A stretch of DNA of 64,000 nt from Ruminococcus_G sp050944435 (GCA_050944435.1 JBMNRB010000008.1:1-64000), one strand, 5' to 3'. Shown: positions 33,770 through 42,200, numbered from the stretch's first letter. Numbers and translations: made by a program. Notes: generated by a model from the letters alone, not told the origin.

Positions 33770-33816
33770 GGCGTGCGCTATGGTGGCCGTCAGGCTTTGA
33801 GGATGGCGTTCATGAA

Positions 33817-33892
33817 TGCTGTGACGGCCCATATGAGTGCAACGAATAGCGAGAAGTCTGCGGACTTCGAGCGTGGCATTCGGAGCGGAAGC
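33817..33892 (+). repeat. 76-bp intergenic repeat, copy 2
   Basis: Perfect second copy of 33694-33769, lying between acsB and its terminator. Both would be transcribed in the acsB 3' untranslated region. An open frame across them is probably chance. Confidence 0.9.
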
Positions 33893-33914
33893 TTAATCCC
33901 CGTAAGAGTAAAGC

Positions 33915-33950
33915 AAAAAGGGAACCATTTCCGTATGGTTCCCTTTTTAT
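33915..33950. terminator. Terminator of acsA-acsB
   Basis: AAAAAGGGAACCA pairs with TGGTTCCCTTTTT around an eight-base loop. It can also serve the convergent DUF1287 gene. Confidence 0.92.
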
Positions 33951-33965
33951 ATACTTATGCTATAT

Positions 33966-34625
33966 TCACCCGGCCATTCTGTAGTGAGCGACGATATCAT
34001 TTCTGGTTTCAAGAATATCCTGCTCATAGGATTTTTGCCAGGGGTCGTTGTGGTGGATGATATAGGGCACGCCAGATTTATTTCTATGATCCGAGACAAT
34101 ACCGATATGGTGTTGAAAAATCACAATGTCTCCGCCCTGCCATTCTTCAAGGTCATAGACATTAACAGTAAGAGACAGAGCAGAATGAGCGAAATAAACG
34201 GTCAGATTTCTTACCCGACGAAAATCAATATTTTTGTCCGGATTATCAATAGCGTAATCCTCCGGATTATTTTGGATATCCTCCTGTACCAGTGTCATCA
34301 GATCATAACCGGCGTTTTTTAATGCATTTGCTACAACATCTGTACATACGCCATATTCATCATCGGGATAACCGGTCTGATAATATTTGCTTTTATATTT
34401 TGGCCTAGAAGCAATATAATTCAAAGCGCCCTGGAGAATATCCCTCTGATCGTCGATCCCATCCTGATCTTTGTCTGAGAGACTGTGTGTCTGCTGGAGG
34501 GGGATAGGATATCTGTCCGGCAGACGTTTCGGGGAAGTATTCTGATAACGGAAAAGAATGTAGATAAGTATGCAGAGCAAGATGCAGACAAATACCACAG
34601 CAATGGCCGAAACTCTTTTCTTCAT
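33966..34625 (-). CDS. DUF1287 family protein, membrane-anchored
   Basis: 219 residues with an N-terminal membrane segment (SAIAVVFVCILLCILIYILF, 6-25), so the rest probably faces outside. The DUF1287 pattern is clear: GYPDDEYGVCTDVVANALKNAGYD (about 86-109) with a Cys followed by Asp, NIDFRRVRNLTVYF, WQGGDIVIFQHHIGIVSDHRN with a conserved His, and VPYIIHH. A Cys, His arrangement of this sort suggests an NlpC/P60-like fold that could cut cell-wall peptides, but the activity is not established. It stands alone and is convergent with acsAB. Confidence 0.82.
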   Translation of the reverse strand: MKKRVSAIAVVFVCILLCILIYILFRYQNTSPKRLPDRYPIPLQQTHSLSDKDQDGIDDQRDILQGALNYIASRPKYKSKYYQTGYPDDEYGVCTDVVANALKNAGYDLMTLVQEDIQNNPEDYAIDNPDKNIDFRRVRNLTVYFAHSALSLTVNVYDLEEWQGGDIVIFQHHIGIVSDHRNKSGVPYIIHHNDPWQKSYEQDILETRNDIVAHYRMAG

Positions 34626-34805
34626 TACCTTTCACCTGCTTCCATAGATTATTTCCGGTTATCCTTTTATTTTATTATTTTCGCTCCTTTTGTCAATGGG
34701 AGAAGCACCATCACCGCATGTAGATTATCTGATAAAACTGCATTTTGTAAATTGTATTTTTGCCATTATTTTAATAAGAATATGCGGAGATGGGGAAAAT
34801 GTTGA

Positions 34806-35132
34806 CGGGAAAAGAAAATCCAGGGGTACTGCCTTCATCTGACTATAATCATAGCGGCCATTGCAATTGATTTATTGATCGGTTTTGGCGGAAAAATCAG
34901 CGAGGTAAATTATGTGCTGACGATAGACATTCAGAATACAAAAGAAGCAAACGAGAGCACTCTGCTGAAATTGCCGGAACTTCCGGATTCGTTCATCGAC
35001 CAGTTTATGAAAGGTTTCTATTATGACGGCATCAATATCCATGATGAAAGTGTAAATTGTTTTGCGGCGTATTCGACAGATCCGGAAGATATAAACAATG
35101 AATGCGATTCCTTTTATTTCTATCTTAATTGA
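34806..35132 (+). pseudogene. Small unrecognised gene fragment with a membrane helix
   Basis: Open frame of about 108 codons ending at 35132. It contains a hydrophobic stretch (TIIIAAIAIDLLIGFGG) and then about 75 residues with an acidic tail (TDPEDINNECDSFYFYLN). The only plausible ATG start, MRRWGKM just upstream at about 34784, is in a different frame, and a stop (34803-34805) blocks the main frame, so a frameshift is likely. A shorter product from TTG 34875 is possible. I do not recognise the family. It overlaps the end of the decayed gene on the other strand by 13 bases. Confidence 0.4.
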
Positions 35133-35299
35133 ATTTTATACTCGTCATCATCTTCAGGGGTAAGTTTAGTATATCCGCTGCGAATCAGTCCCATTTTCAA
35201 GTGGTCTATTGATAAATAAGGGTATTTATACTGTTCAAGCAGTTTTTGAGCAAGGACAGTGTTTCCCGTATGTGACGCTCCCGTTATCAAAATAATCAT
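35120..35299 (-). pseudogene. Truncated P-loop nucleoside/nucleotide kinase, N-terminal fragment
   Basis: A 59-codon frame: MIILITGASHTGNTVLAQKL at the start, then KYPYLSIDHLKMGLIRSGYTKL and TPEDDDEYK before an early stop. The start is that of small adenylate-kinase-like P-loop proteins, which usually run to about 180-200 residues. Here the chain stops right after the acidic DDDE segment. The Walker A sequence reads GASHTGNT, with Asn in place of the invariant Lys, a second sign of decay. RBS GGAGGATT lies upstream on the minus strand. Confidence 0.6.
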
Positions 35300-35354
35300 A
35301 TTATCCTCAATCCTCCAACGGATCTTTTTGTTTTTTTATTCTACCACGATTCCG

Positions 35355-35555
35355 TTATCGTAAATTTATTTTTTCCAGTACCGCTCCAATATCTCCGGCA
35401 ATACAGATGGACTGTTTTTTAATCTCTTTTGGCACATAGGCTTCTCCCAGATTGATGCAGGCGTAAACTGCCATTGGATTTTGGAAGGTCATCTGTCAGA
35501 AGGGATATTTGATGATTACCGGGGTGTTCAGTCCTCGTTCATTCTGCAAAATACT
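35355..35555 (-). pseudogene. C-terminal remnant of a SirTM-like sirtuin
   Basis: Minus-strand reading GLNTPVIIKYPF, stop, QMTFQNPMAVYACINLGEAY then IKKQSICIAGDIGAVLEKI. It aligns with the last 60 residues of the intact sirtuin at 37167-38093 (GFNTPTIVKYSFWRMAYEWE and KKKSICINGDIGAILNQL). An in-frame stop replaces the Trp, and nothing upstream remains, because the DUF4143 ATPase gene begins at once. It is a second, dead sirtuin copy 1.8 kb from the live one. Confidence 0.72.
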
Positions 35556-35557
35556 GA

Positions 35558-36832
35558 TTAAATGAGCCAAACTGGTACGTACCAGTTCTTGTCGTCCACA
35601 GGCAACAGATCGTTTGCCATACAGACCACGCTTCCGGTTCCAATCTCGACCTTCAAAGACTCTAAACCTCCGAAAACCGATTCCTTGGTAATGGGTTCCA
35701 ATACCTTGAAGTTTTTAATAGCGGTCTTGCCCGGCGACGCCGATTTTTTGATCTCTATCGGAGAAAGCACACCATTCTGATAAAGCAACAGGTCTATTTC
35801 TTTCTGGTCTTTATCCCGGTAATAGAAAATAGGCGGCTCTTTTCCTGCGTTCAGATAACTCTTATAAATCTCTGAAAAAACATAGCTCTCAAAGAACGCC
35901 CCAGACATAGCGCCTCTTTCCAGTGCTTCGGGATTGCCCCATTTTAAGAGGTACGCTGCCAAACCGGTGTCCAGGAAATGGATCAATGGCATCTTTACAA
36001 CTCGTTTGAGTGCATTGTTATGATAAGGCTGTACAAGCGCAATGATATGAGACGACGCCAAAATAGAGAGCCATTTCTTTGCCGTTGGAGCTGAAACGCC
36101 TGCGGCACTCGCCAGTTCCTCATAGACAACAGGTTTTGAGGTCTGTGCAGCAACAATCGTCATAAAATTGTAAAACTGCATCTCATCCGCAACCTGTGCC
36201 AGATCCCGAATATCCCTTTGCAGATAGGTATCAACATAGGAGCGGTAGTAAGTTTCCCAATCCACATTTTCGTCTGCATAGAGTTCCGGCATGGAACCTT
36301 TGAATATCCTGCGGTAGATCTCATTCAAATCTCTTTTTCTTTTTACGGACAAACGCTCCATCAAATGCCCAGCTTCCGTTTGAAAAGGCTCGCTCGGTTC
36401 CTGGTAGATCTCCGCATCGGATAATCCCAGCAGGTTCACGATTCCGACCCGTCCGGCCAAACTTTCGCTGACATTTTTCATAAGACGGAACACCTGCGAG
36501 CCTGTGATCCAGAAATCGCCTTTTTTCTTAAAACGGTCAACGCTCATTTTGATATAGGGCAGCAGCTCTGTTGCATACTGGATTTCTTCAATCAGTACCG
36601 GTGGGGAATACCTCTGTAAAAACAGGGCAGGATCGTGTTTTGCCAGGTATCTGACGTCAGGATCATCCAGAGTAACATATTTGCGCTCTATGCCTTCGCT
36701 TTGTTGTGCCTCTGCCATTCTTTGCAATAGGGTCGTTTTCCCAACCTGTCTTGGACCAGTTACCAGCAGCACCGGAAACATTTTGGACACCCGTGCAATC
36801 GTCTCTTCCGCAGCTCGCTTGATATATGTCAT
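35558..36832 (-). CDS. ATP-binding protein with AAA_14 and DUF4143 domains
   Basis: 424 residues. An N-terminal AAA-like ATPase has Walker A VTGPRQVGKTTLL (about 24-36), LDDPDVRYLAKHDPALFLQ, Walker B-like PVLIEEIQYA (about 79-88) and sensor WITGSQVF. A winged-helix-like region (VVYEELASAAGVSAPTAKKWL, about 230) is followed by the DUF4143 domain with HFLDTGLAAYLL and a PD-(D/E)XK-like pattern EIDLLLYQNG...PIEIKKS near the end. The family is common and scattered in gut bacteria, often in several copies, and its role is not known. It lies in an accessory stretch with several decayed genes. Confidence 0.88.
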   Translation of the reverse strand: MTYIKRAAEETIARVSKMFPVLLVTGPRQVGKTTLLQRMAEAQQSEGIERKYVTLDDPDVRYLAKHDPALFLQRYSPPVLIEEIQYATELLPYIKMSVDRFKKKGDFWITGSQVFRLMKNVSESLAGRVGIVNLLGLSDAEIYQEPSEPFQTEAGHLMERLSVKRKRDLNEIYRRIFKGSMPELYADENVDWETYYRSYVDTYLQRDIRDLAQVADEMQFYNFMTIVAAQTSKPVVYEELASAAGVSAPTAKKWLSILASSHIIALVQPYHNNALKRVVKMPLIHFLDTGLAAYLLKWGNPEALERGAMSGAFFESYVFSEIYKSYLNAGKEPPIFYYRDKDQKEIDLLLYQNGVLSPIEIKKSASPGKTAIKNFKVLEPITKESVFGGLESLKVEIGTGSVVCMANDLLPVDDKNWYVPVWLI

Positions 36833-36951
36833 GACAATCTCTCCCTTCGGTTATAGTATAGTCAATTTTATTCAGAATATTCGTCTAAACCAAATTGTAA
36901 CTTTATTATAGCCAGAACTTTTACCACAATTCGAGTGACTATTCTAACCAA

Positions 36952-36981
36952 TCTAACCACCAATGTTAGCTGGTGGTTAGA
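36952..36981. repeat. 11-bp inverted repeat
   Basis: TCTAACCACCA (36952-36962) and its exact reverse complement (36971-36981) around an 8-base loop, without a U run. The right arm overlaps the end of the small gene fragment at 36977-37072. Confidence 0.6.
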
Positions 36982-37072
36982 AAAATGAAATATACAGTTC
37001 ATCCAGCACTTTGGCCTGGCAGTCGCCGTCAACCTGAAACAACTGCCTTTTTTCTTCTTCGTTAAGTTCCAT
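36977..37072 (-). pseudogene. Tiny gene fragment with intact ribosome binding site
   Basis: Minus-strand frame of 31 codons: MELNEEEKRQLFQVDGDCQA then KVLDELYISFF and stop. GGAGGAAATTCAC precedes the ATG, a good ribosome site. The start resembles short proteins found in Clostridia mobile elements, and the sequence ends abruptly at the 11-bp inverted repeat, so it is probably truncated. No function can be given. Confidence 0.4.
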
Positions 37073-37101
37073 GTGAATTTCCTCCTTCTGAAAATGGGCG
37101 C

Positions 37102-37140
37102 AAAAAAGGAGCGTCCATCAGATCAGATGAAACGCTCTTT
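37102..37140 (-). terminator. Terminator of the macrodomain-sirtuin operon
   Basis: On the minus strand GAGCGT..CATC pairs with GATG..CGCTC, followed by CTTTTTTG. It lies about 27 bases after the sirtuin stop. Confidence 0.75.
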
Positions 37141-37166
37141 GGATTCCAGCATTACGCCAGTGATAT

Positions 37167-38093
37167 TTATGTGGGTTGGAGTTGATTAAGAATCGCTCCA
37201 ATATCTCCATTGATACAAATTGACTTCTTTTTTATTTCATCAGGGGCAAAAGCCTCTCCGTAATTCAAACAGGCATACAACGCATCTTCCCACTCGTATG
37301 CCATCCGCCAGAAGCTATACTTGACTATCGTTGGCGTATTGAAGCCAACGGCTGCTTCTAAAAACAGCACTCTCATGTTTTGGTGTCTGCGGAGGAAATC
37401 AGAATATCGCTGTGCTGCCTGATGCCAGCCTCCATCCTCCACAAAAGTATCATCAGCCCGGAGATTCATACTCATAGGTTTTCCGCACTTCGGACAGTGG
37501 GGAACCAATTCAGAGGGAACCTCCATTTTAGGCACAATCCCTTCCGGTAAATTTATCTCACCGTTTTCAGCGATTACATAGCCTTGTGCTTCAATCATTT
37601 TACGGATAATCTCTGCATTGTCATAAGTTTCCTTATGACAAGGTACACTGCACTGGAACAACCCATAATCTCCTTGCGTATAAAACAGCCGGTGCTTGTC
37701 AAATCCAGCTTTTTGAAAACAGTGGTCCACATTGGTTGTCAGGACAAAATAATCTTTATCCTTTACCAAATCATAAAGCTCTCTGTAAACAGGCTTCGGA
37801 GCATCCATATACCGGTTAATATAAATATATCGGCTCCAATACGCCCAATGTTCTTCCAGCGTGTCATACGGATAGAAGCCACCGGAATACATGTCCTTGA
37901 AGTGATACTTGGAAGCAAAATCACCGAAGTATTTTTCAAACCGCTCACCAGTATAAACCAATCCGGCAGAAGTAGAGAGGCCGGCTCCGGCTCCGATCAA
38001 CACACCATCCGCCTGTTCCAGTTCGTATTTCAGCCGCTGAATTTTATCGCAGGAAGTTTTTGTAGATCTCATAGTCGCTGTTTTTGAAAACAT
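37167..38093 (-). CDS. SirTM-class sirtuin (putative protein ADP-ribosyltransferase)
   Basis: 308 residues. NAD-binding GAGAGLSTSAG (34-44), TTNVDHCF (near 123) with the sirtuin Asn and Asp, and a zinc-ribbon-like region with Cys pairs CSVPC (near 150) and CPKCGKP (near 205). At the place of the sirtuin catalytic His it has FYTQGDYG, with Gln. That substitution and the linked macrodomain gene are hallmarks of class M sirtuins, which ADP-ribosylate a lipoylated GcvH-like carrier in Staphylococcus and Streptococcus. No gcvH-L or lplA is nearby, so the target here is unknown. GGAGGTGA supports the start at 38093, inside the macrodomain gene (50-base overlap). Confidence 0.88.
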   Translation of the reverse strand: MFSKTATMRSTKTSCDKIQRLKYELEQADGVLIGAGAGLSTSAGLVYTGERFEKYFGDFASKYHFKDMYSGGFYPYDTLEEHWAYWSRYIYINRYMDAPKPVYRELYDLVKDKDYFVLTTNVDHCFQKAGFDKHRLFYTQGDYGLFQCSVPCHKETYDNAEIIRKMIEAQGYVIAENGEINLPEGIVPKMEVPSELVPHCPKCGKPMSMNLRADDTFVEDGGWHQAAQRYSDFLRRHQNMRVLFLEAAVGFNTPTIVKYSFWRMAYEWEDALYACLNYGEAFAPDEIKKKSICINGDIGAILNQLQPT

Positions 38094-38817
38094 TGAAAAT
38101 CACCTCCGGTCCTGCAGGAGTTTCTTTTTGAAATTTTGTTACCGTTGAAATGGCGATCTGTGCGGCCAGTCTGTTGGGAAAACGGAATTCTCCTGTGGAA
38201 ATGCAGCAAAAGGCCACATGTTTCAGGTGATAAGAAGCGGCCAGTTCCAGACAGGAACGGTAACAGTCCGCCAAAAGGCTGCAGTCTTCTTCCGAGACCC
38301 TGTCATAGATGACAGGCCCTACGGTATGAAGAATATAGCGGCAGGGCAGGTTATAGGCCTTCGTAATCTTTGCGCTTCCCGTGGGTTCTTCTGTTTGCTG
38401 CCGTGCCATGATATGTGCGCATTCCAGGCGAAGCTGTATGCCAGCAGCAGTATGTATGGCGTTGTCGATACAGCCGTGACAGGGGACGAAACAGCCCAGC
38501 ATCTGGCTGTTCGCCGCATTCACAATGGAGTCGGCGGCTAAAGTTGTGATATCTCCCTGCCAGAGATATAATCCCGGCTGAATCGGCGTCAAATCGGACA
38601 TTTTTGTGATACCCTTTGCAGCAGTCTCTTCTTGCAGATACATATCTTGTATCTGCAGGAAATTTTCGCTGATGGAAGCAGGAGGACGCACATTCATCAA
38701 AGAACGGAGAAGCCGTCGCTTCTCCCGGGGATCAGCGGGAACGGAAACCTGTGCATAATCTTCATTCTCCTGCAATAAATGGGAAATCAAATAGGTAAGA
38801 CGTTCTTCCTGGGTCAT
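38044..38817 (-). CDS. Zinc-dependent macrodomain protein (ADP-ribosyl hydrolase)
   Basis: 257 residues. After a helical N-terminal region (about 1-70), the macrodomain begins LYLWQGDITTLAADSIVNAANSQMLG. The insert GCFVPCHGCIDNAIHTAAG (near 107-125) has the Cys/His residues of zinc-containing bacterial macrodomains, and VAFCCISTGEFRFPNRLAA near 205-223 is the second ligand loop. Such enzymes remove ADP-ribose added by the partner SirTM. First gene of the pair; its 3' end overlaps the sirtuin start, so the two are translationally coupled. Confidence 0.9.
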   Translation of the reverse strand: MTQEERLTYLISHLLQENEDYAQVSVPADPREKRRLLRSLMNVRPPASISENFLQIQDMYLQEETAAKGITKMSDLTPIQPGLYLWQGDITTLAADSIVNAANSQMLGCFVPCHGCIDNAIHTAAGIQLRLECAHIMARQQTEEPTGSAKITKAYNLPCRYILHTVGPVIYDRVSEEDCSLLADCYRSCLELAASYHLKHVAFCCISTGEFRFPNRLAAQIAISTVTKFQKETPAGPEVIFNVFKNSDYEIYKNFLR

Positions 38818-38837
38818 ATTGGTTACCCCCTATGGTG

Positions 38838-39467
38838 TTATTTTCTTACTACGGAAATACGCTGCCGGATGTGATTGCCTTTTACCGCCTCGTCTATCAT
38901 GGCAATGGCGTAATCGGCATAGCTGATTACACTTTCGCCTCTGCTGTTTAATTTCAGTTCTTCACCGCCCAGAAGGTATTTTCCGGAACGTTCACCGTCG
39001 GCCTGAAAATCTCCGGCGGGACTTAAGTAGGTCCAATTAACGTCGCTGCGCTGACGAAGCTTTAGGAGAGCTGATGCCATGGCGGCGGCCAGGGGTTTGA
39101 ACATATCGGGAAAGTCCGGGCCGTCTGCCACCTGCAGGGTGTGTTCCGGATTTACGTAAAGGCTTCCTGCACCGCCGACAACCAGAAGGCGGGTATCGGT
39201 TCCGGAGAGAATATCACAAAGATGCGTCAGCGACGTGCTGTGCAGAGGGAGAGTTTCTTCTGTCCATGCACCAAAAGCATCGATGACAACATCAAAACCT
39301 GCCAGATCTTCAGCGGTCAGATCAAACAAATCTTTCTGAATGACCTCATCGGCGGCGGAGTGATTTTCTCCCCGCACAATTGCGGTCACATTCAAACCGC
39401 GATCCACAGCTTCTTTTACAATCAGTTTACCAGCTTTTCCATTTGCACAAATAACTGCGATTTTCAT
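38838..39467 (-). CDS. NAD(P)-binding oxidoreductase-like protein (atypical SDR)
   Basis: 209 residues from ATG 39467 (GGAGG, 7-base spacing; the longer frame has no ribosome site). The Rossmann start MKIAVICANGKAGKLIVKEA has a variant glycine motif (ANGKAGK), followed by VIRKDLFDL-like and FDVVIDAFGAW segments and LLVVGGAGSLYV near 100. It belongs to the NmrA/YwnB-like atypical short-chain dehydrogenases that sense or use NAD(P). It is divergent from an HxlR regulator, a common pairing in which the regulator controls the reductase under redox or electrophile stress. Confidence 0.82.
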   Translation of the reverse strand: MKIAVICANGKAGKLIVKEAVDRGLNVTAIVRGENHSAADEVIQKDLFDLTAEDLAGFDVVIDAFGAWTEETLPLHSTSLTHLCDILSGTDTRLLVVGGAGSLYVNPEHTLQVADGPDFPDMFKPLAAAMASALLKLRQRSDVNWTYLSPAGDFQADGERSGKYLLGGEELKLNSRGESVISYADYAIAMIDEAVKGNHIRQRISVVRK

Positions 39468-39670
39468 TAACATACCTCCATCATTTTTCTTAATCCAATT
39501 TACTTTTGGGGGCCGCCCTTTTGTTGATTGTATTCTAACAGTCATCGCCGGCGCTGTGAAGTACGCACAATATTGTGGTATAGTTACCTGGGAGATACTA
39601 AAGGAATGAAACTTGTTTTTTCCATGGTCTGCCATTATAATGAAGGTATGAAAAAGGAGTGATTATAGCA

Positions 39671-39997
39671 ATGATGACAGCCAGAGAATTGCCGGCCTGT
39701 CCGGTGGAAACCACACTTATGTTGATAGGAGACAAATGGAAAGTTCTCATACTGCGGGACTTAATGCCTGGGACGAAACGTTTTGGAGAATTAAAGAAAT
39801 CTATAGGAAACGTATCCCAGAAGGTGCTGACCGCGCAGCTTCGTGACATGGAGGAAAACGGTCTTATCAAAAGAACCGTCTATGCAGAGGTTCCTCCCAG
39901 GGTTGAGTACAGTCTGACGGAACTGGGACGGAGTCTGAACCCCGTATTGGACGCTATGCGGAACTGGGGCGAGGGATATAAAGAGAAAAACAGATAA
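39671..39997 (+). CDS. HxlR family transcriptional regulator
   Basis: 108 residues, a single winged helix-turn-helix. It starts RELPACPVETTLMLIGDKWKVLILRDLM, with the conserved single Cys (C9) typical of redox or aldehyde-sensing HxlR proteins, followed by KRFGELKKSIGNVSQKVLTAQLRDME and the wing PPRVEYSLTELGRSL. It likely controls the divergent NAD(P)-binding protein gene, with which it shares a 203-base intergenic region. AAAAAGGAG lies 11 bases before the ATG. Confidence 0.92.
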   Translation: MMTARELPACPVETTLMLIGDKWKVLILRDLMPGTKRFGELKKSIGNVSQKVLTAQLRDMEENGLIKRTVYAEVPPRVEYSLTELGRSLNPVLDAMRNWGEGYKEKNR

Positions 39998-40011
39998 AGG
40001 AGGAGCGGCGT

Positions 40012-41781
40012 TTATTGTCGGAATGTTTCCAGTATACGCATTCCAGCTTCCGCCGCTTTAGTGCCGGATACATGGTCTTTTCCTTTTAGATAAACGGCAA
40101 AAAAGGAAGTTCCTTTTTCTGTCTCAAGCCAGCCGATGAACCATCCGCTGACCTCTTTTCCGTTCACCTTTCCCGTACCTGTTTTGCCATACAGGGCACC
40201 TAGGTCATTTTCTTCCAGATACAGTGCATTTTTAAGGAGTTCAATATTCTTTTCATCAAATTTCCATGTGTTATCGTATAAATGACGCAGCAAAATTACC
40301 TGTTCCAAAGGGGAAATCTGCAGGGTGGATTCCAGCCAGAAATCATCTGTATTTGAAGAAAGGGAGCAATTCCCATATTGTATCTGAGAGAGAAAATTCT
40401 TTATTGCTTCCATCCCCATTTCTCTGTCCATTTCCTGAAAGTACCAGTTCACAGAATTTTCCATGGCGCTGTGCAAATCCTGATCCCGATTCCAGGCGGA
40501 AAATCCGTAGTCCTGTCCATTCCATTTACGTACCTGGCGGTCCGGTGTGATCACCTGAGATTCCAATGCATGTAAAGCGGCACATATTTTATAGGTGGAA
40601 TTGGGGGAGAACCGTGTCAGGCTCATTTCTTCATTGTAAATCAGATATTCTTCTTTAGTGGGAGCAGATAAAACAAAACAGCCCTCTGTGTCTCCAAAAT
40701 ACGACGACAAATCCATTTCCCGGAAAGGAAGAGGAGCTTCAGGGCTGTACCGGTCATTGCCTGAGCCGGCAAAGACTAGCAGCGGGAGCATGAAAAGAGC
40801 CAGGAGTGTGACTGCCAAAAACAGGAGACGACTGAGTCTATTGGTCTTTTTGGAGGCCAGAGAAAATTCAGCAATGCGCTGGAAGCGTACTTTCAGCTGT
40901 TTCTTTGAAGGTGAGGCATAACTGCTTGCAGGAAAAGAGGGAGCGCTCATCTTTTCAGCAAAATGAAGAAGAGTATAGCCATAGTTTAAGACTTCAGATT
41001 CTCTGCACATTTCCATAACCCTGTGATCGCAGTAAATTTCTTCATCCAGACGAATGCGGCGAAAGGCCAAAAAGACCATGGGATGAAACCAGTAAACCAC
41101 CTGAAAAAAGCAGAGGATAAAATTAATATATAAGTCCCGGTGACGGATATGGCTCAATTCGTGGAGCAGAATATGACGGTTTTCCATAGAGGACAGGTGT
41201 TCATTCAGATTGGGGGGAATCAATATCGTCGGGTGGAACAGACCCGCCGCCAGGGGAGAAAGGATCTGATTGGATTCAAGGAAGGAGATATTTCTGCGGA
41301 TTCCCAGCTCTTTTTTACATTGATGAAACAAGGCGGTCAGCTCCTGATCCGGAATCTTCCCTGATCTTTTCAAAAACAGTATTTTTCCTTCAGCCCGAAA
41401 GAAAAGAAACAGACGAATCACCATTCCCGCTGTCCATATTCCTAAAAAAAGATATGTCAGCAAAGACAAATCAGCACGGGAAACAGATTGGGAAAAATCA
41501 TTCATCCAGTTTGCGCTGGGAATAACCTGCAGGGAGGCGTCCCTTTCAGCGACAGATGCAGCAGTAAGACCGGAGGGAGCGGCGAAGGGGAGGGATAATC
41601 CCAGGAAAAAAGAATTGGGAAGAAGGAGAATCCCCAAAAACAAAAGAAGGATAAACCAGATTCGGCGATGATATTTTGCCGAAATTTTTTCGGAAAAGAT
41701 TTTTTTCATCAGAAGAATGGCGCCGATCAGCAGTGCGCTTAATATATTCCCGGCGAAAAAACGAATCATAAAGGCAGTCAT
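40012..41781 (-). CDS. blaR1: BlaR1/MecR1-type beta-lactam sensor-transducer
   Basis: 589 residues. An N-terminal membrane part (four hydrophobic segments) contains the M56 zinc protease motif LLHELSHIRHRD near 205, with a downstream Glu ligand region (RIRLDEEIYCDH). An extracellular penicillin-binding sensor domain starts about residue 340, with STYK (Ser acylation site, near 394), the SVN-like triad in MENSVNWYF near 440, and KTGTG near 550. A beta-lactam acylates the Ser, the protease is switched on and BlaI is removed. Downstream of blaI in the same operon (6-base gap). Confidence 0.93.
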   Translation of the reverse strand: MTAFMIRFFAGNILSALLIGAILLMKKIFSEKISAKYHRRIWFILLLFLGILLLPNSFFLGLSLPFAAPSGLTAASVAERDASLQVIPSANWMNDFSQSVSRADLSLLTYLFLGIWTAGMVIRLFLFFRAEGKILFLKRSGKIPDQELTALFHQCKKELGIRRNISFLESNQILSPLAAGLFHPTILIPPNLNEHLSSMENRHILLHELSHIRHRDLYINFILCFFQVVYWFHPMVFLAFRRIRLDEEIYCDHRVMEMCRESEVLNYGYTLLHFAEKMSAPSFPASSYASPSKKQLKVRFQRIAEFSLASKKTNRLSRLLFLAVTLLALFMLPLLVFAGSGNDRYSPEAPLPFREMDLSSYFGDTEGCFVLSAPTKEEYLIYNEEMSLTRFSPNSTYKICAALHALESQVITPDRQVRKWNGQDYGFSAWNRDQDLHSAMENSVNWYFQEMDREMGMEAIKNFLSQIQYGNCSLSSNTDDFWLESTLQISPLEQVILLRHLYDNTWKFDEKNIELLKNALYLEENDLGALYGKTGTGKVNGKEVSGWFIGWLETEKGTSFFAVYLKGKDHVSGTKAAEAGMRILETFRQ

Positions 41782-41787
41782 CGATGA

Positions 41788-42174
41788 TTATTCCTTTCGG
41801 CTTTTGGAGTTTTTATCCAGGATCATCCGCAGTTCCCGGATATCTTTGGCAGTAAAAAAATCCTGTTCCATCAGGTCTGCAACCATATGATGAAAGGTAC
41901 CGTTGTAAAATTTATCCAGGAAAGCATGGGTTTCGACGGCGGTGTACTGTTCTTCACGGATGACCGATTCATAGACAAACATACGGCCTTTTTTTGTGTG
42001 GGAAACGGCGCCTTTTTTCTCCAGCCTCAGCAGCAGGGTATGAACCGTTTTGGGACTCCAGGAGTTTTCGTGGGAAAGTTTTTCCACGATGTCGGGTGTG
42101 CTGATGGGCTCGTATTTCCAGATAATTTTCATTACCTCGAATTCTGCGTCGGATATTTGCGGTGTTGATTTCAT
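41788..42174 (-). CDS. blaI: BlaI/MecI family repressor
   Basis: 128 residues. An N-terminal winged helix (ISDAEFEVMKIIWKYEPISTPDIVEKL, then WSPKTVHTLLLRLEKKGAVSH) is followed by a C-terminal dimerisation and protease-sensitive region. Binds TACA-N2-TGTA palindromes as a dimer; two such sites lie in the gap to the divergent PBP gene. First gene of the blaI-blaR1 operon. Confidence 0.95.
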   Translation of the reverse strand: MKSTPQISDAEFEVMKIIWKYEPISTPDIVEKLSHENSWSPKTVHTLLLRLEKKGAVSHTKKGRMFVYESVIREEQYTAVETHAFLDKFYNGTFHHMVADLMEQDFFTAKDIRELRMILDKNSKSRKE

Positions 42175-42186
42175 GACAGTATCCCC

Positions 42187-42200
42187 CTTACATTTGTAAG
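42187..42200. promoter_or_regulatory. BlaI operator near blaI
   Basis: CTTACA-TT-TGTAAG, a perfect palindrome with the BlaI/MecI core, 12 bases before the blaI start. It would allow autorepression. A TTGACG-like -35 for blaI lies at 42233-42228 on the minus strand. Confidence 0.8.

Noticed and set aside
31682..33832. A 716-codon open frame on the minus strand opposite acsB
   Set aside because: It is a shadow made by the strong codon bias of acsB. It has no family resemblance, and the plus strand encodes an unmistakable acetyl-CoA synthase.
33698..34060. A frame encoding two copies of a short peptide repeat
   Set aside because: The peptide repetition only mirrors the 76-bp DNA repeat, the frame runs through the terminator and there is no ribosome site.
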